Assembly: GCF_012939955.1 (NCBI RefSeq)
Contig: NZ_SPMY01000025.1
Span: 130,270 to 194,269 of the forward strand
Length of the DNA: 64,000 bases
Source: Candidatus Accumulibacter phosphatis
GTDB taxonomy: Bacteria > Pseudomonadota > Gammaproteobacteria > Burkholderiales > Rhodocyclaceae
Direction: 5' to 3'
The notes under the pieces are model-generated. The model was not told the DNA's origin and did no database searches. It saw only the letters and a list, made by a program, of their open reading frames with translations. Numbering within the stretch: the stretch's first letter is position 1; each line of letters begins with the position of its first letter. Both the position numbers and the translations under genes were made by a program. Of this stretch, positions 27,316-36,331 are shown one piece after another.

Positions 27316-27765
27316 TTGTACTTATCCTCCTTGTTTGTCTTGCGAAATAATTGTGAAACCAATTTTCCAGATGTTGACAAGACCACTCCCCTCGGGGCGT
27401 CGAATACTAACCTAGATCCCTGCGTGGTTCAATCCACTGCTCTACCGAGTGGTTTTTCCCGCGCAGTGGCTCTGCCGATGAAGGGGGCTGGCGCTGCCTT
27501 GCGCCAGACAGCGAAGTTGCAGTGTCCGTCGAGGTCGAGGAGGCGCTGCCGCGGCGTGCTTGGTTCGTGAGCAGCAAAGCTTCGCCGAAGCAGCTGCCAT
27601 CCGACAGTCCCACGCAGCTGGCGGCCTTGCCGGTACGGCAGTTGCTGATGGTGATACTGCATTGCACAATGACTGGCGAAAAAAAAAAGACTAGAATCGC
27701 GCAGAACAATATAAGCAAAAGCGTGCCGTCACGATAACGGCCGTGAATGCACCGGAGGAGACAAT
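27316..27765. other. Intergenic region of 450 bp between divergent operons
   Basis: This divergent gap separates the acetate uptake pair from the acyl-CoA ligase operon and should hold both promoters. It contains a run of ten A residues near 27679-27688. A minus-strand frame at 27407-27718 (103 residues, hydrophobic start, Cys-containing) could be a small gene, but it has no recognisable family or ribosome site, so I leave it unannotated. Nothing else stands out. Confidence 0.5.
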
Positions 27766-29727
27766 ATGCCGGAAACTGCGTCGTCGCAAGCGCTGGATAC
27801 CTTTCCGCGCTTGCTGTTGAAGCATGCCCAAGTGCGCGGCGGCAAGGTGGCCATGCGCGAGAAGGACCTCGGGATTTGGCAGTGCTGGACCTGGCAGAAT
27901 GTTGCCGACGAGGTGCGCGCCCTGGCCTGCGGCCTTGTCGAAATGGGCTTCAAGCGGGGCGAGAGCGTGGCCATTGTCGGCGACAACCGGCCGCGCATGT
28001 ACATGATGATGAGCGCCGTACAGTGCCTTGGCGGGGTGCCCTTGCCGCTCTACCAGGACGCCGTGGCCAACGAGATGCTTTTCGTTCTGGTCGACGCGGA
28101 AGTCCGCTTCCTGTTCGTCGAAGACCAGGAGCAGGTCGACAAGGTGCTCGAACTGCAGGAGCAGTTGCCGCAACTGCGCCACGTCTTCTACGACGATCCG
28201 CACGGCATGCGCCACTACACGCAGCCCTTCATCCACGATGTGCGCGAGCTGATGGAGATGGGGCGGATACACAACCGCAACCATCCCGATCTGCTGACCA
28301 GTGAGGTCGCCGCCGGCAGCACGAATGACGTCAGCGTCATGCTGTATACCTCGGGGACGACCGGCAGGCCAAAGGGGGTGTGCCTGACGCACCACGCCTT
28401 CATCAGCGCTGCCCGCGGTGGCGCCGATTTCGATCATCTGACGGCCGACGAAGACATTCTCTCCTACCTGCCGATGGCCTGGGTGGGCGACCATCTGTTT
28501 TCGTTTGCGCAGGCGATGATCACCGGTTTCACCATCAACTGCCCGGAGTCGGCCGAGACGGTGATGAACGATCTTCGCGAAATCGGCCCGACCTACTACT
28601 TTGCACCACCGCGCGTTTTCGAGAACCTGCTGACGCAGGTGATGATCCGCATGGAAGACGCCAGCGCCATCAAGCAGAAGATGTTCCACTACTTCATGGC
28701 CGTGGCGCGGCGCAGCGGTGCCGCGATTCTCGATGGCAAAGCGGTGTCCTTCGCTGATCGCGTGCTTTATGGACTGGGCAACTTCTTTGTTTTCGGGCCG
28801 CTGAAGAATGTCCTCGGACTGAGTCGCGTGCGCGTCGCCTATACCGCCGGCGCGGCGATCGGTCCCGACCTCTTCCGTTTCTACCGCTCGATCGGCATCA
28901 ACCTCAAGCAGCTCTACGGGCAAACCGAAACCTGTGCCTACGTCTGTCTGCAACCCGACGGCGAGATCAAGTTCGACAGCGTTGGCAAGCCGGCACCCGG
29001 GGTCGAGGTGAAGATTGCCGACAACGGCGAAATCCTGGTCAAGGGTCCGATGTTGCTCAAGGAGTACTACAAGCGGCCGGACGCGACTGCCGAAGCGATC
29101 AATGCCGATGGCTATTTCATGACCGGTGACGCCGGCATGTTCGACGACGAGGGGCATCTCAAGATCATCGATCGCGCCAAGGATGTCGGCAAACTGGCCA
29201 ACGGCGCCATGTTTGCGCCCAACTTCATTGAGAACAAGCTCAGGTTTTTCCCCTTCGTCAAGGAGGCGGTGGTTTTCGGCGATCGCCGCGAGATGGTCTG
29301 TGCGTTCATCAACATCGACATCGGCGCGGTTGGTAACTGGGCCGAGCGGCGCGGCATCGCCTATTCGGGCTATACCGATCTGGCCGCCAAGGTGGAGGTC
29401 TATGGGCTGATCCAGGAGTCGATCGAACAGGTGAATTCCGAGCTGCTTGGCGAAGGTCCGCTGGCCGATTCGCAGATTCATCGTTTCCTGATCCTGCACA
29501 AGGAGCTCGATCCCGATGATGACGAGTTGACGCGCACGCGCAAGGTGCGCCGCGGTTTCGTCGCCGAGAAGTACGGGGTATTGATCGACGCGCTCTACGC
29601 TGGCAAGGGCAGCCAGTTCATCGAAACGGCGGTGAAGTTCGAGGACGGGCGGCAAGGCAAGGTTGCCGCCGATTTGGTGATCCGGGATCTGAAAACCTTT
29701 GCTATTGCCGGGAGGGCCGCGTCATGA
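27766..29727 (+). CDS. Long-chain-type AMP-dependent acyl-CoA ligase
   Basis: The 653-residue protein is an ANL-superfamily ligase. It has the AMP-binding motif YTSGTTGRPKG near residue 190, a YGQTETCAYVCLQPDGEI stretch near 385, the GDAGMFDDEGHLKIIDRAKD hinge and catalytic loop near 450, and a modified C-terminal lysine region. Length and motifs match bacterial FadD/long-chain synthetase-like enzymes linked to Liv-type transporters. It activates a carboxylic acid to its CoA thioester with ATP. It overlaps livG by 4 bp and heads an operon that ends at 38012, suggesting import followed by CoA activation. A GGAGGAG site precedes the ATG. Substrate (fatty or aromatic acid) is not fixed by the sequence. 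Confidence 0.9.
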   Translation: MPETASSQALDTFPRLLLKHAQVRGGKVAMREKDLGIWQCWTWQNVADEVRALACGLVEMGFKRGESVAIVGDNRPRMYMMMSAVQCLGGVPLPLYQDAVANEMLFVLVDAEVRFLFVEDQEQVDKVLELQEQLPQLRHVFYDDPHGMRHYTQPFIHDVRELMEMGRIHNRNHPDLLTSEVAAGSTNDVSVMLYTSGTTGRPKGVCLTHHAFISAARGGADFDHLTADEDILSYLPMAWVGDHLFSFAQAMITGFTINCPESAETVMNDLREIGPTYYFAPPRVFENLLTQVMIRMEDASAIKQKMFHYFMAVARRSGAAILDGKAVSFADRVLYGLGNFFVFGPLKNVLGLSRVRVAYTAGAAIGPDLFRFYRSIGINLKQLYGQTETCAYVCLQPDGEIKFDSVGKPAPGVEVKIADNGEILVKGPMLLKEYYKRPDATAEAINADGYFMTGDAGMFDDEGHLKIIDRAKDVGKLANGAMFAPNFIENKLRFFPFVKEAVVFGDRREMVCAFINIDIGAVGNWAERRGIAYSGYTDLAAKVEVYGLIQESIEQVNSELLGEGPLADSQIHRFLILHKELDPDDDELTRTRKVRRGFVAEKYGVLIDALYAGKGSQFIETAVKFEDGRQGKVAADLVIRDLKTFAIAGRAAS

Positions 29728-30506
29728 GTCGGCAGATCGGCGAGGTCGTTCTCGACCTGAAACAGGTTTCGCTGTCCTTCGGCGGCGTCAAGGCGCTGAC
29801 CGACATCTCGTTTGATGTGCGCGAACACGAGATCCGGGCGATCATCGGCCCCAACGGTGCTGGCAAGAGTTCGATGCTCAATGTGATCAACGGCGTCTAT
29901 CGGCCGCAGGAGGGCGAGATCATCCTGCGCGGTCAGCGGTTCACGAAAATGAACCCCTACAAGGCTGCCCAGGCCGGGATCTCGCGGACTTTCCAGAACA
30001 TTGCCCTGTTCAAGGGAATGAACGTCATCGACAACCTGATGACCGGCCGCAACCTGAAAATCAGGAGCAACCTGATTCAACAGGCCTTCTGGTGGGGGCC
30101 GGCGCGACGCGAGGAGCTCGAGCATCGCGCCAAGGTTGAGGAGGTGATCGACTTCCTCGAAATCCAGCACATTCGCAAGACGCCGGTCGGACGACTGCCT
30201 TACGGTCTGCAGAAGCGCGTAGACCTCGGTCGCGCGCTGGCCATGGAGCCGAGCATCCTGCTGCTTGACGAGCCAATGGCCGGTATGAACGTCGAAGAAA
30301 AGCAGGACATGTGCCGCTTCATTCTCGACGTCAATGACCAGTTCGGGACGACCATCGTGCTCATCGAGCACGACATGGCGGTGGTGATGGATATCTCCGA
30401 CCGGGTCGTCGTTCTCGACTACGGCAAGAAGATCGGTGACGGTGATCCGGACGCGGTCCGCAACAATCCGGACGTCATCAGCGCCTATCTTGGCGCCAGC
30501 CACTAA
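29724..30506 (+). CDS. livG: ABC transporter ATP-binding protein, LivG type
   Basis: The 260-residue protein carries Walker A GPNGAGKSS (near residue 43), a Q-loop, a degenerate signature LPYGLQKRVDLGRAL (near 159), Walker B SILLLDEP and the H-loop IEHDMAVVM. These, plus the long insertion between residues 95 and 140, are typical of LivG subunits of branched-chain amino-acid-type transporters. It pairs with LivF (34184) to power LivHM. The gene overlaps the acyl-CoA ligase by 4 bp. Its stop codon is directly followed by a palindromic repeat that separates it from livH. In this operon the transported molecule is likely an acid rather than an amino acid. Confidence 0.93.
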   Translation: MSRQIGEVVLDLKQVSLSFGGVKALTDISFDVREHEIRAIIGPNGAGKSSMLNVINGVYRPQEGEIILRGQRFTKMNPYKAAQAGISRTFQNIALFKGMNVIDNLMTGRNLKIRSNLIQQAFWWGPARREELEHRAKVEEVIDFLEIQHIRKTPVGRLPYGLQKRVDLGRALAMEPSILLLDEPMAGMNVEEKQDMCRFILDVNDQFGTTIVLIEHDMAVVMDISDRVVVLDYGKKIGDGDPDAVRNNPDVISAYLGASH

Positions 30507-30633
30507 CGGTCATGAGCTGTCGAGAAACCCCAGATGATGAAAGGGATGACCGTCCCCCCTCTTCCCCCAGCCCTTCTCCCACAGGGGCGAGAAGGGAGGT
30601 TTGTGAGTCGCCTACGCGACGTCCACGGTAAGG
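30506..30633 (+). repeat. Compound palindromic repeat, copy B
   Basis: ACGGTCAT (30506-30513) and ATGACCGT (30546-30553) are a perfect inverted repeat spanning 48 bp. They are followed by a CCCTTCTC...GAGAAGGG hairpin (30571-30596) and a GTCGC...GCGAC hairpin (30607-30620). The layout matches copy A at 20747. Here it sits inside the operon, between livG and livH, and its first bases overlap the livG stop codon. Confidence 0.7.
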
Positions 30634-30642
30634 AGTGATGCG

Positions 30643-31572
30643 ATGGGTTTCTTCCTGGAAACATTGATCGGTGGCCTGATGGCCGGCATGCTCTATTCGC
30701 TGGTGGCGCTCGGCTTCGTGCTGATTTTCAAGGCATCCGGCGTGTTCAACTTCGCGCAGGGGGCGATGGTCTTGTTTGCCGCTCTGGCCATGGCCCGTTT
30801 TGCGGAGTGGATTCCGGGCTGGTTCGGCCTTGAGGGTTCGTACCTGGGAACCGCCGCAGCCTTCGTCGTCGCCGGGGCCTTGATGTTCGTCGTCGCCTGG
30901 TTGATCGAACGCCTGGTCTTGCGCCACCTGGTCAATCAGGAGGGCGCGACGCTGCTGATGGCTACGCTGGGCATTGCCTATGTTCTCGAAGGCGTCGGCA
31001 GCAGCCTTTTCGGCAGCAGCATCTATACGATCGACGTCGGCATGCCCAAGGATCCGGTGTTTCTCTTCGAAGGGACTTTCGCAGGCGGCCTGCTGATCAA
31101 CAAGGAGGATTTCATCGCCGCCTCGATCGCCGCCGTCCTGGTCGGCCTGCTAACCCTTTTCTTCCAGAAGACGACCACCGGGAGGGCCCTGCGGGCGGTG
31201 GCCGACGACCATCAGGCGGCACAATCGATCGGCATTCCATTGAACCGCATCTGGGTGATCGTCTGGTGCGTCGCCGGTCTGGTTGCCCTGGTCGCCGGTG
31301 TGATCTGGGGTTCGAAACTCGGGGTCCAGTTCTCGTTGTCGACGGTGGCCCTGCGGGCGCTGCCGGTGGTCATTCTGGGCGGCCTGACTTCGGTTCCCGG
31401 CGCCATCATCGGCGGATTGATCATCGGTGTCGGCGAAAAACTCTCCGAGGTCTACATCGGGCCGATGGTTGGCGGCGGCATCGAGATTTGGTTTGCCTAC
31501 GTACTGGCTCTGCTCTTTCTGCTGGTCAGGCCGCAAGGCCTGTTCGGTGAAAAAATCATAGACCGCGTCTAA
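30643..31572 (+). CDS. livH: Branched-chain amino-acid-type ABC permease, LivH
   Basis: The 309-residue inner-membrane protein has about eight helices and LivH signatures: LIGGLMAGMLYSLVALGFVL, FKASGVFNFAQGAMVLFAA, and RALRAVADDHQAAQSIGIPL followed by RIWVIVW. With LivM it forms the transport channel driven by LivG and LivF. A good AAGGAG site precedes the ATG at 30643. The gene follows the repeat in the livG-livH gap by about 10 bp and precedes livM by 15 bp. The transported substrate is probably a carboxylate, judging by the ligases in the operon. Confidence 0.93.
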   Translation: MGFFLETLIGGLMAGMLYSLVALGFVLIFKASGVFNFAQGAMVLFAALAMARFAEWIPGWFGLEGSYLGTAAAFVVAGALMFVVAWLIERLVLRHLVNQEGATLLMATLGIAYVLEGVGSSLFGSSIYTIDVGMPKDPVFLFEGTFAGGLLINKEDFIAASIAAVLVGLLTLFFQKTTTGRALRAVADDHQAAQSIGIPLNRIWVIVWCVAGLVALVAGVIWGSKLGVQFSLSTVALRALPVVILGGLTSVPGAIIGGLIIGVGEKLSEVYIGPMVGGGIEIWFAYVLALLFLLVRPQGLFGEKIIDRV

Positions 31573-31587
31573 TCGGGGAGCAGGCAA

Positions 31588-32664
31588 GTGCTATATAGAG
31601 AAAACGGTCAGTTCAAGACTTCTTACGCCGCCGATCAGCAGATTTTTCCGATTACCCAGGACCGCTGGGCGATCATCGGCATCCTGGTGTTCGCGTTTGT
31701 TGCCGTTCCGCTGCTGGTCGATGAGTACATGTTCCGCGCCATCCTGATCCCCTTTGTAATCCTGTCGCTGGCCGCGCTCGGGGTCAATATCCTGGTCGGC
31801 TTCTGCGGGCAGATTACGCTCGGTGCTGGCGCCTTCATGGCCGTCGGGGCGTACGCGGCGTACAACTTCCACATTCGTGTCGAAGGCATGCCCTTGCTCG
31901 TGTCGCTACTTCTTGGCGGCCTGACTTCCGCCGCCGTGGGCATCGTCTTCGGGATTCCGAGTTTGCGCGTGCGCGGCCTCTATCTGGCGGTTGCCACCCT
32001 GGCGGCGCAGTTTTTCACCGACTGGGTTTTTCTGCGCGTTCCCTGGTTTACGGACAATGCCTCATCGGGCTCGGTTTCGGTTTCCAACCTGCAGGTGATG
32101 GGCTGGCAGATCAACAACCCGCTCAACAAGTATCTATTTTGCCTGGCGATCCTGACTGTCTTCGCACTGATGGCAAAGAACATGACGCGTAGCGCCATCG
32201 GTCGGCAGTGGATGGCGATCCGTGACATGGATGTGGCTGCCGAAGTGATCGGAATTCGGCCGCTGTTTGCCAAGCTCTCGGCATTCGCCGTCAGTTCCTT
32301 CTTCGTCGGCACGGCCGGCGCGCTGTGGGGTTTTGTACACCTCGCCTCGTGGGAGCCGGCCGCCTTCTCGGTCGATCGTTCGTTCCAGTTGCTGTTCATG
32401 GTCATTATTGGTGGCCTGGGTTCGATCATGGGCAGTTTCTTCGGCGCGGCATTCATCGTCGTTCTTCCGATCGCGCTGAATCAGCTGCTGCCGGCGATCG
32501 GGGACCTGGTCGGTGTCGAAATATCGACCGCTGGCATCTCGCACGCCGAGTTGATCATCTTCGGCGGCCTGATCGTCTTCTTCCTGATCAAGGAGCCGCA
32601 CGGCATAGCGCGCCTGTGGTCGACCGGCAAGGAAAAGCTGCGGCTCTGGCCATTCCCACACTGA
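31588..32664 (+). CDS. livM: Branched-chain amino-acid-type ABC permease, LivM
   Basis: The 358-residue inner-membrane protein has about ten helices and LivM signatures: LAALGVNILVGFCGQITLGA, GAFMAVGAYAAYN, FGIPSLRVRGLYLAVATLA, and GRQWMAIRDMDVAAEVIGI. It begins with a GTG at 31588 preceded by GGGGAGCAGG. No ATG is available in a sensible position. It pairs with LivH 15 bp upstream and is followed by a 97-bp gap before the binding protein. The order livG, livH, livM, livK, livF with ligases at both ends is a recurring arrangement in Betaproteobacteria. Confidence 0.92.
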   Translation: MLYRENGQFKTSYAADQQIFPITQDRWAIIGILVFAFVAVPLLVDEYMFRAILIPFVILSLAALGVNILVGFCGQITLGAGAFMAVGAYAAYNFHIRVEGMPLLVSLLLGGLTSAAVGIVFGIPSLRVRGLYLAVATLAAQFFTDWVFLRVPWFTDNASSGSVSVSNLQVMGWQINNPLNKYLFCLAILTVFALMAKNMTRSAIGRQWMAIRDMDVAAEVIGIRPLFAKLSAFAVSSFFVGTAGALWGFVHLASWEPAAFSVDRSFQLLFMVIIGGLGSIMGSFFGAAFIVVLPIALNQLLPAIGDLVGVEISTAGISHAELIIFGGLIVFFLIKEPHGIARLWSTGKEKLRLWPFPH

Positions 32665-32761
32665 GGCGCGGGTAGCGGGCCGCTTCACATTTGTAATGGA
32701 GTTTGTCGCAGGCGCAGGTGTTGTTGCAGGGGTATCGCCATTTCAATAAGAGGAGACACGA

Positions 32762-34102
32762 ATGAACTTAAGCAAGCTCGTACTTACTGCTTCGCTGGGG
32801 GCCATCGCCCTGTCGTCGCTGGCGACCGCGCCGGCGGTGGCGCAGCAGGCCAAGGAACAGTACTTTCCGGTCCTGGTGTACCGTACCGGCGCCTACGCTC
32901 CAAACGGCGCTCCCTGGGCCAACGGTTATGTTGATTACCTGAAGCTGGTCAATGCGCAGGGCGGTATCAACGGCGTCAAGCTCATTTTCGAGGAGTGTGA
33001 GACGGGTTACGCCACCGACCGCGGCGTCGAGTGCTACGAGCGCCTGAAAGGCAAGCACGGCGGTGCGACGACCTTCCAGCCCCTGTCGACCGGCGTTACC
33101 TTTGCGCTGACCGAAAAGGCACCGAAAGACAAGATCCCGTTGATCACCGCCGGTTACGGCCGTAGCGAATCAACAAACGGCGCGATCTTTACCTGGAACT
33201 TCCCCTTGCTTGGCACCTACTGGGTTGGCGCTGACGTTGCCATCCAGTACATCGCCAAGAAGGAAGGCGGCGTTGACAAGCTGAAAGGCAAGAAAATCGC
33301 TCTGGTGTATCACGACAGTCCGTACGGCAAGGAACCGATTCCGGTCCTTGAGGAATTGGGCAAGAAGCATGCTTTCCAGGTGCAACTGCTGCCCGTGGCA
33401 CACCCCGGCGTCGAGCAGAAAGCAACCTGGCTGCAGATCCGGCAGAGCAAGCCCGACTACGTTCTGCTCTGGGGCTGGGGGGTGATGAATTCGACCGCTC
33501 TTCGTGAGGCGCAGGCGACCGGCTATCCTCGCAACAAGATGCTGGGCATCTGGTGGGCGGGTGCCGAACCCGATGTCAAAGACGTTGGTGAAGGGGCTAA
33601 AGGCTATAGCGCGCTGACCTTGCAGCATGGCGCCGAGCACAATTCCAAGATCGCCAAGGACGTTCTTGCTGCCTTGCACGCCAAGGGTGAGGGGACCGGA
33701 CCAAAAGAGGAGGTCGGCGACGTGCTCTATATGCGTGGCCTGATTTCGGCGATGCTCGCTGTCGAAGGGGTTCGCAAGGCGCAGGAGCGCTACGGCAAGG
33801 GTAAGGTGATGACTGGCGAGCAGGTGCGTTGGGGTCTCGAGCATCTCGATCTCGACCAGAAAAAGCTCGATGCCATGGGCTTTGCCGGCGTGATGCGTCC
33901 GGTGCAGACTTCCTGCCTGGACCATATGGGATCGTCGTGGGTACGCATTCAGACCTGGAACGGCAAAAAGTGGGAGTTCGTTTCCCCAGACTGGTATCAG
34001 GCCGACGACAAGACTTTGCGTCCGATGGTCATGCTCGCCTCCGGCAAGTACGCGGAAGAGAAGAACCTGACGCCGCGCACGCCAGAGGAGTGCAACAAGT
34101 AA
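32762..34102 (+). CDS. livK: Periplasmic substrate-binding protein of the Liv-type transporter
   Basis: The 446-residue protein has a signal peptide (residues 1-29, ending APAVAQQ). It has the type I periplasmic-binding fold of LivK/AmiC relatives, with YFPVLVYRTGAYAPNGAPWA near the start, NAQGGINGVKLIFEECETGY and FTWNFPLLGTYWVGADVAIQ further on. It is longer than classical LivK (about 370), as in the aromatic-acid- or urea-linked subgroup. It delivers substrate to LivHM. AGAGGAG precedes the ATG. The aromatic-rich pocket and the neighbouring ligases suggest a non-amino-acid ligand, but this is inference. Confidence 0.9.
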   Translation: MNLSKLVLTASLGAIALSSLATAPAVAQQAKEQYFPVLVYRTGAYAPNGAPWANGYVDYLKLVNAQGGINGVKLIFEECETGYATDRGVECYERLKGKHGGATTFQPLSTGVTFALTEKAPKDKIPLITAGYGRSESTNGAIFTWNFPLLGTYWVGADVAIQYIAKKEGGVDKLKGKKIALVYHDSPYGKEPIPVLEELGKKHAFQVQLLPVAHPGVEQKATWLQIRQSKPDYVLLWGWGVMNSTALREAQATGYPRNKMLGIWWAGAEPDVKDVGEGAKGYSALTLQHGAEHNSKIAKDVLAALHAKGEGTGPKEEVGDVLYMRGLISAMLAVEGVRKAQERYGKGKVMTGEQVRWGLEHLDLDQKKLDAMGFAGVMRPVQTSCLDHMGSSWVRIQTWNGKKWEFVSPDWYQADDKTLRPMVMLASGKYAEEKNLTPRTPEECNK

Positions 34103-34183
34103 TTCCCCGGCGGACTCGTCACCGCGAGTCCTTTGTCAGCCCTTCCGCTTGCGGGAGGGCGGCCCGCTGAGCGAAGAGACGCC

Positions 34184-34996
34184 ATGAGCACTGCCAACAT
34201 CCTTCTCCGAGTCAATAGTATCGAGGTCATCTACAACCACGTGATCCTGGTTCTCAAGGGCGTTTCCTTCAGCGTTCCCGAAGGCGGCGTCGTGGCGCTT
34301 CTCGGCGGCAACGGTGCCGGCAAGACGACGACCCTGCGCGCGGTCAGCAATCTGCTGCACGGCGAGCGCGGCGAAGTCACCAAAGGAACGATCGAGTTGC
34401 GCGACGAGCGCATCGAGGCGCTGACGCCGGCCGACCTCGTTAAACGCGGTGTCATTCAGGTGATGGAGGGGCGGCACTGCTTTGGCCATCTGAGCATCGA
34501 GGAAAACCTGCTCACTGGGGCCTACACGCGCCGTGATGGCAAGGCGGCTATCAACGAGACGCTGGAAAAGGTCTATTCGTATTTTCCCCGCCTGAAGACG
34601 CGCCGCAGCAGCCAGGCGGCCTACACCTCGGGTGGCGAACAACAGATGTGCGCCGTCGGCCGGGCGCTGATGGCCAAGCCAAGCATGGTGCTGCTCGACG
34701 AGCCATCGATGGGTCTGGCGCCGCAGATCGTCGATGAGGTGTTCGGCATCGTCAAGGATCTCAATCAGAAGGAGGGCGTGACCTTCCTGCTCGCGGAACA
34801 GAACACCAATATGGCGCTGCGCTACGCAGACTTTGGCTACATCCTCGAAAACGGCCGCGTGGTGATGGAGGGTGCAGCCAAGGAACTCGCTGCCAACGAA
34901 GACGTCAAGGAGTTCTACCTCGGCCTGTCGTCGGCCGGGCGCAAGAGCTTCAAAGACGTCAAGCACTATCGTCGTCGCAAGCGCTGGCTTTCCTGA
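34184..34996 (+). CDS. livF: ABC transporter ATP-binding protein, LivF type
   Basis: The 270-residue protein has Walker A GGNGAGKTT, a signature TSGGEQQM, Walker B MVLLDEPSMGLAP and the LLAEQNTNMALR H-loop region, all LivF hallmarks. A C-terminal extension rich in basic residues (KSFKDVKHYRRRKRWLS) is slightly longer than usual. I chose the ATG at 34184; the frame extends upstream without homology. It completes the transporter with LivG, LivH and LivM. A hairpin-rich 81-bp gap separates it from the binding protein, allowing differential expression. Confidence 0.93.
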   Translation: MSTANILLRVNSIEVIYNHVILVLKGVSFSVPEGGVVALLGGNGAGKTTTLRAVSNLLHGERGEVTKGTIELRDERIEALTPADLVKRGVIQVMEGRHCFGHLSIEENLLTGAYTRRDGKAAINETLEKVYSYFPRLKTRRSSQAAYTSGGEQQMCAVGRALMAKPSMVLLDEPSMGLAPQIVDEVFGIVKDLNQKEGVTFLLAEQNTNMALRYADFGYILENGRVVMEGAAKELAANEDVKEFYLGLSSAGRKSFKDVKHYRRRKRWLS

Positions 34997-35098
34997 ACCG
35001 CCCGTGGCCTGCCACGTGGCGCTGTCTGCTTCGGCGGCGGCATGGCGGGCTGTCTTCACTGTTTGCTGCGAACTTTCTTATCGTGTGAGTGACAAGCC

Positions 35099-36331
35099 AT
35101 GGATTACTACGATTCTCTGGAAACGCGCTCGCCGGCCGAGCGCGAAGCCTGGCTGATGGGACGCCTGTCGCAGCAGCTTGAGCATGCCCAGAGGAAGTCA
35201 GCGTACTGGCGCCAGCTGTTTGCTGGCCTTGCCGCCGACAGCATCGATTCCCGCGCCGCACTGGCAACACTGCCGGTGACGCGCAAGAGCGAGCTCGGCG
35301 AACTGCAACGCGCGGCACCGCCTTTCGGTGGTCTGCCGGCGACGCCAATGGCCGGCTTGTCACGGGTTTTTGCTTCGCCGGGTCCGATCTATGATCCCGA
35401 GGGCCGTGGCCAGGACTGGTGGCGTTTCGCGCGCGTCCTCTTTGCCACCGGGTTCCGGGCCGGCGATCTGGTGCACAACACTTTCTCCTACCATTTCACG
35501 CCGGCCGGCTTCATGCTCGAAGGCGCGGCGCAGAAGCTCGGTTGTCCGGTTTTTCCTGCCGGCGTCGGCCAGACCGATATGCAGGTGCAGGCGATTGCCG
35601 ACCTCAAGCCGGCGGCCTACGTCGGCACGCCTTCGTTTCTGCGCATCATTCTCGACAAAGCCGACGAATTAGGCGCCGATATCAGCTCATTGGGCAAGGC
35701 GGTCGTTTCGGGCGAAGCCTTGCCGCCGACGCTGCGCAAGCTGCTCAACGCGCGCGGCATCGTGGTGCGCCAGGCCTATGCGTCTGCCGATCTGGGCCTG
35801 ATTGCCTATGAGACGCCGAGTGAGGAGGGGCTGGTCGTCGAGGAAGAGGTGCTGCTCGAAATCGTTCGTCCCGGTACCGGCGATCCGGTGGCCGAAGGGG
35901 AGGTCGGCGAAGTGGTGGTGACCAGTTTCAATCCGGATTACCCGCTGATTCGCTTTGCTACCGGCGATCTTTCGGCCTTTCTGCCGGGGATCAGCCCCTG
36001 CGGCAGGACCAATGTGCGCATCAGGGGCTGGCTGGGGCGCGCGGATCAGACGACCAAGGTCAAGGGGATGTTCGTACACCCTTCGCAGGTCGCGGCGCTT
36101 GTCGCGCGACACGGCGAAATTGGTCGCGCCCGGCTGGTGGTCGACAATGCCGGCGGTCAGGATCGAATGACCTTGTACTGCGAGGTCGCGCAGCCCTCGG
36201 ACGCGCTGCAGGCGGCGGTGGTGGCCAGCATTCGTGAGCTCACCAAGCTGCGTGCTGAGGTAGCTTTCCAGGCTGCGGGTGCCTTGGCCAACGACGGCAA
36301 GGTGATCGAAGACCTGCGCCGCTACGAATGA
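35099..36331 (+). CDS. Phenylacetate-CoA-ligase-like adenylate-forming enzyme
   Basis: The 410-residue protein belongs to the PaaK branch of acyl-adenylate enzymes. It lacks the long N-terminal region of FadD and has the PaaK-like pattern NTFSYHFTPAGFMLEGAAQK, YVGTPSFLRIILDKADELG, VVSGEALPPTLRKLL, and a C-terminal domain with TKVKGMFVHPSQVA. It probably activates an aromatic acid such as phenylacetate with ATP and CoA, though related enzymes use other acids. Its stop overlaps the next gene by 4 bp. It lies 102 bp after livF in the same operon. Substrate identity is inferred from the family only. Confidence 0.85.
   Translation: MDYYDSLETRSPAEREAWLMGRLSQQLEHAQRKSAYWRQLFAGLAADSIDSRAALATLPVTRKSELGELQRAAPPFGGLPATPMAGLSRVFASPGPIYDPEGRGQDWWRFARVLFATGFRAGDLVHNTFSYHFTPAGFMLEGAAQKLGCPVFPAGVGQTDMQVQAIADLKPAAYVGTPSFLRIILDKADELGADISSLGKAVVSGEALPPTLRKLLNARGIVVRQAYASADLGLIAYETPSEEGLVVEEEVLLEIVRPGTGDPVAEGEVGEVVVTSFNPDYPLIRFATGDLSAFLPGISPCGRTNVRIRGWLGRADQTTKVKGMFVHPSQVAALVARHGEIGRARLVVDNAGGQDRMTLYCEVAQPSDALQAAVVASIRELTKLRAEVAFQAAGALANDGKVIEDLRRYE

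Noticed and set aside
27407..27718. 103-residue minus-strand frame in the large divergent gap
   Set aside because: Hydrophobic start and several Cys looked like a secreted peptide, but there is no ribosome site, no family, and it spans the region that should hold promoters.
27691..29655. 654-residue minus-strand frame
   Set aside because: Antisense to the acyl-CoA ligase with its exact motifs; high GC third positions keep the opposite strand open.
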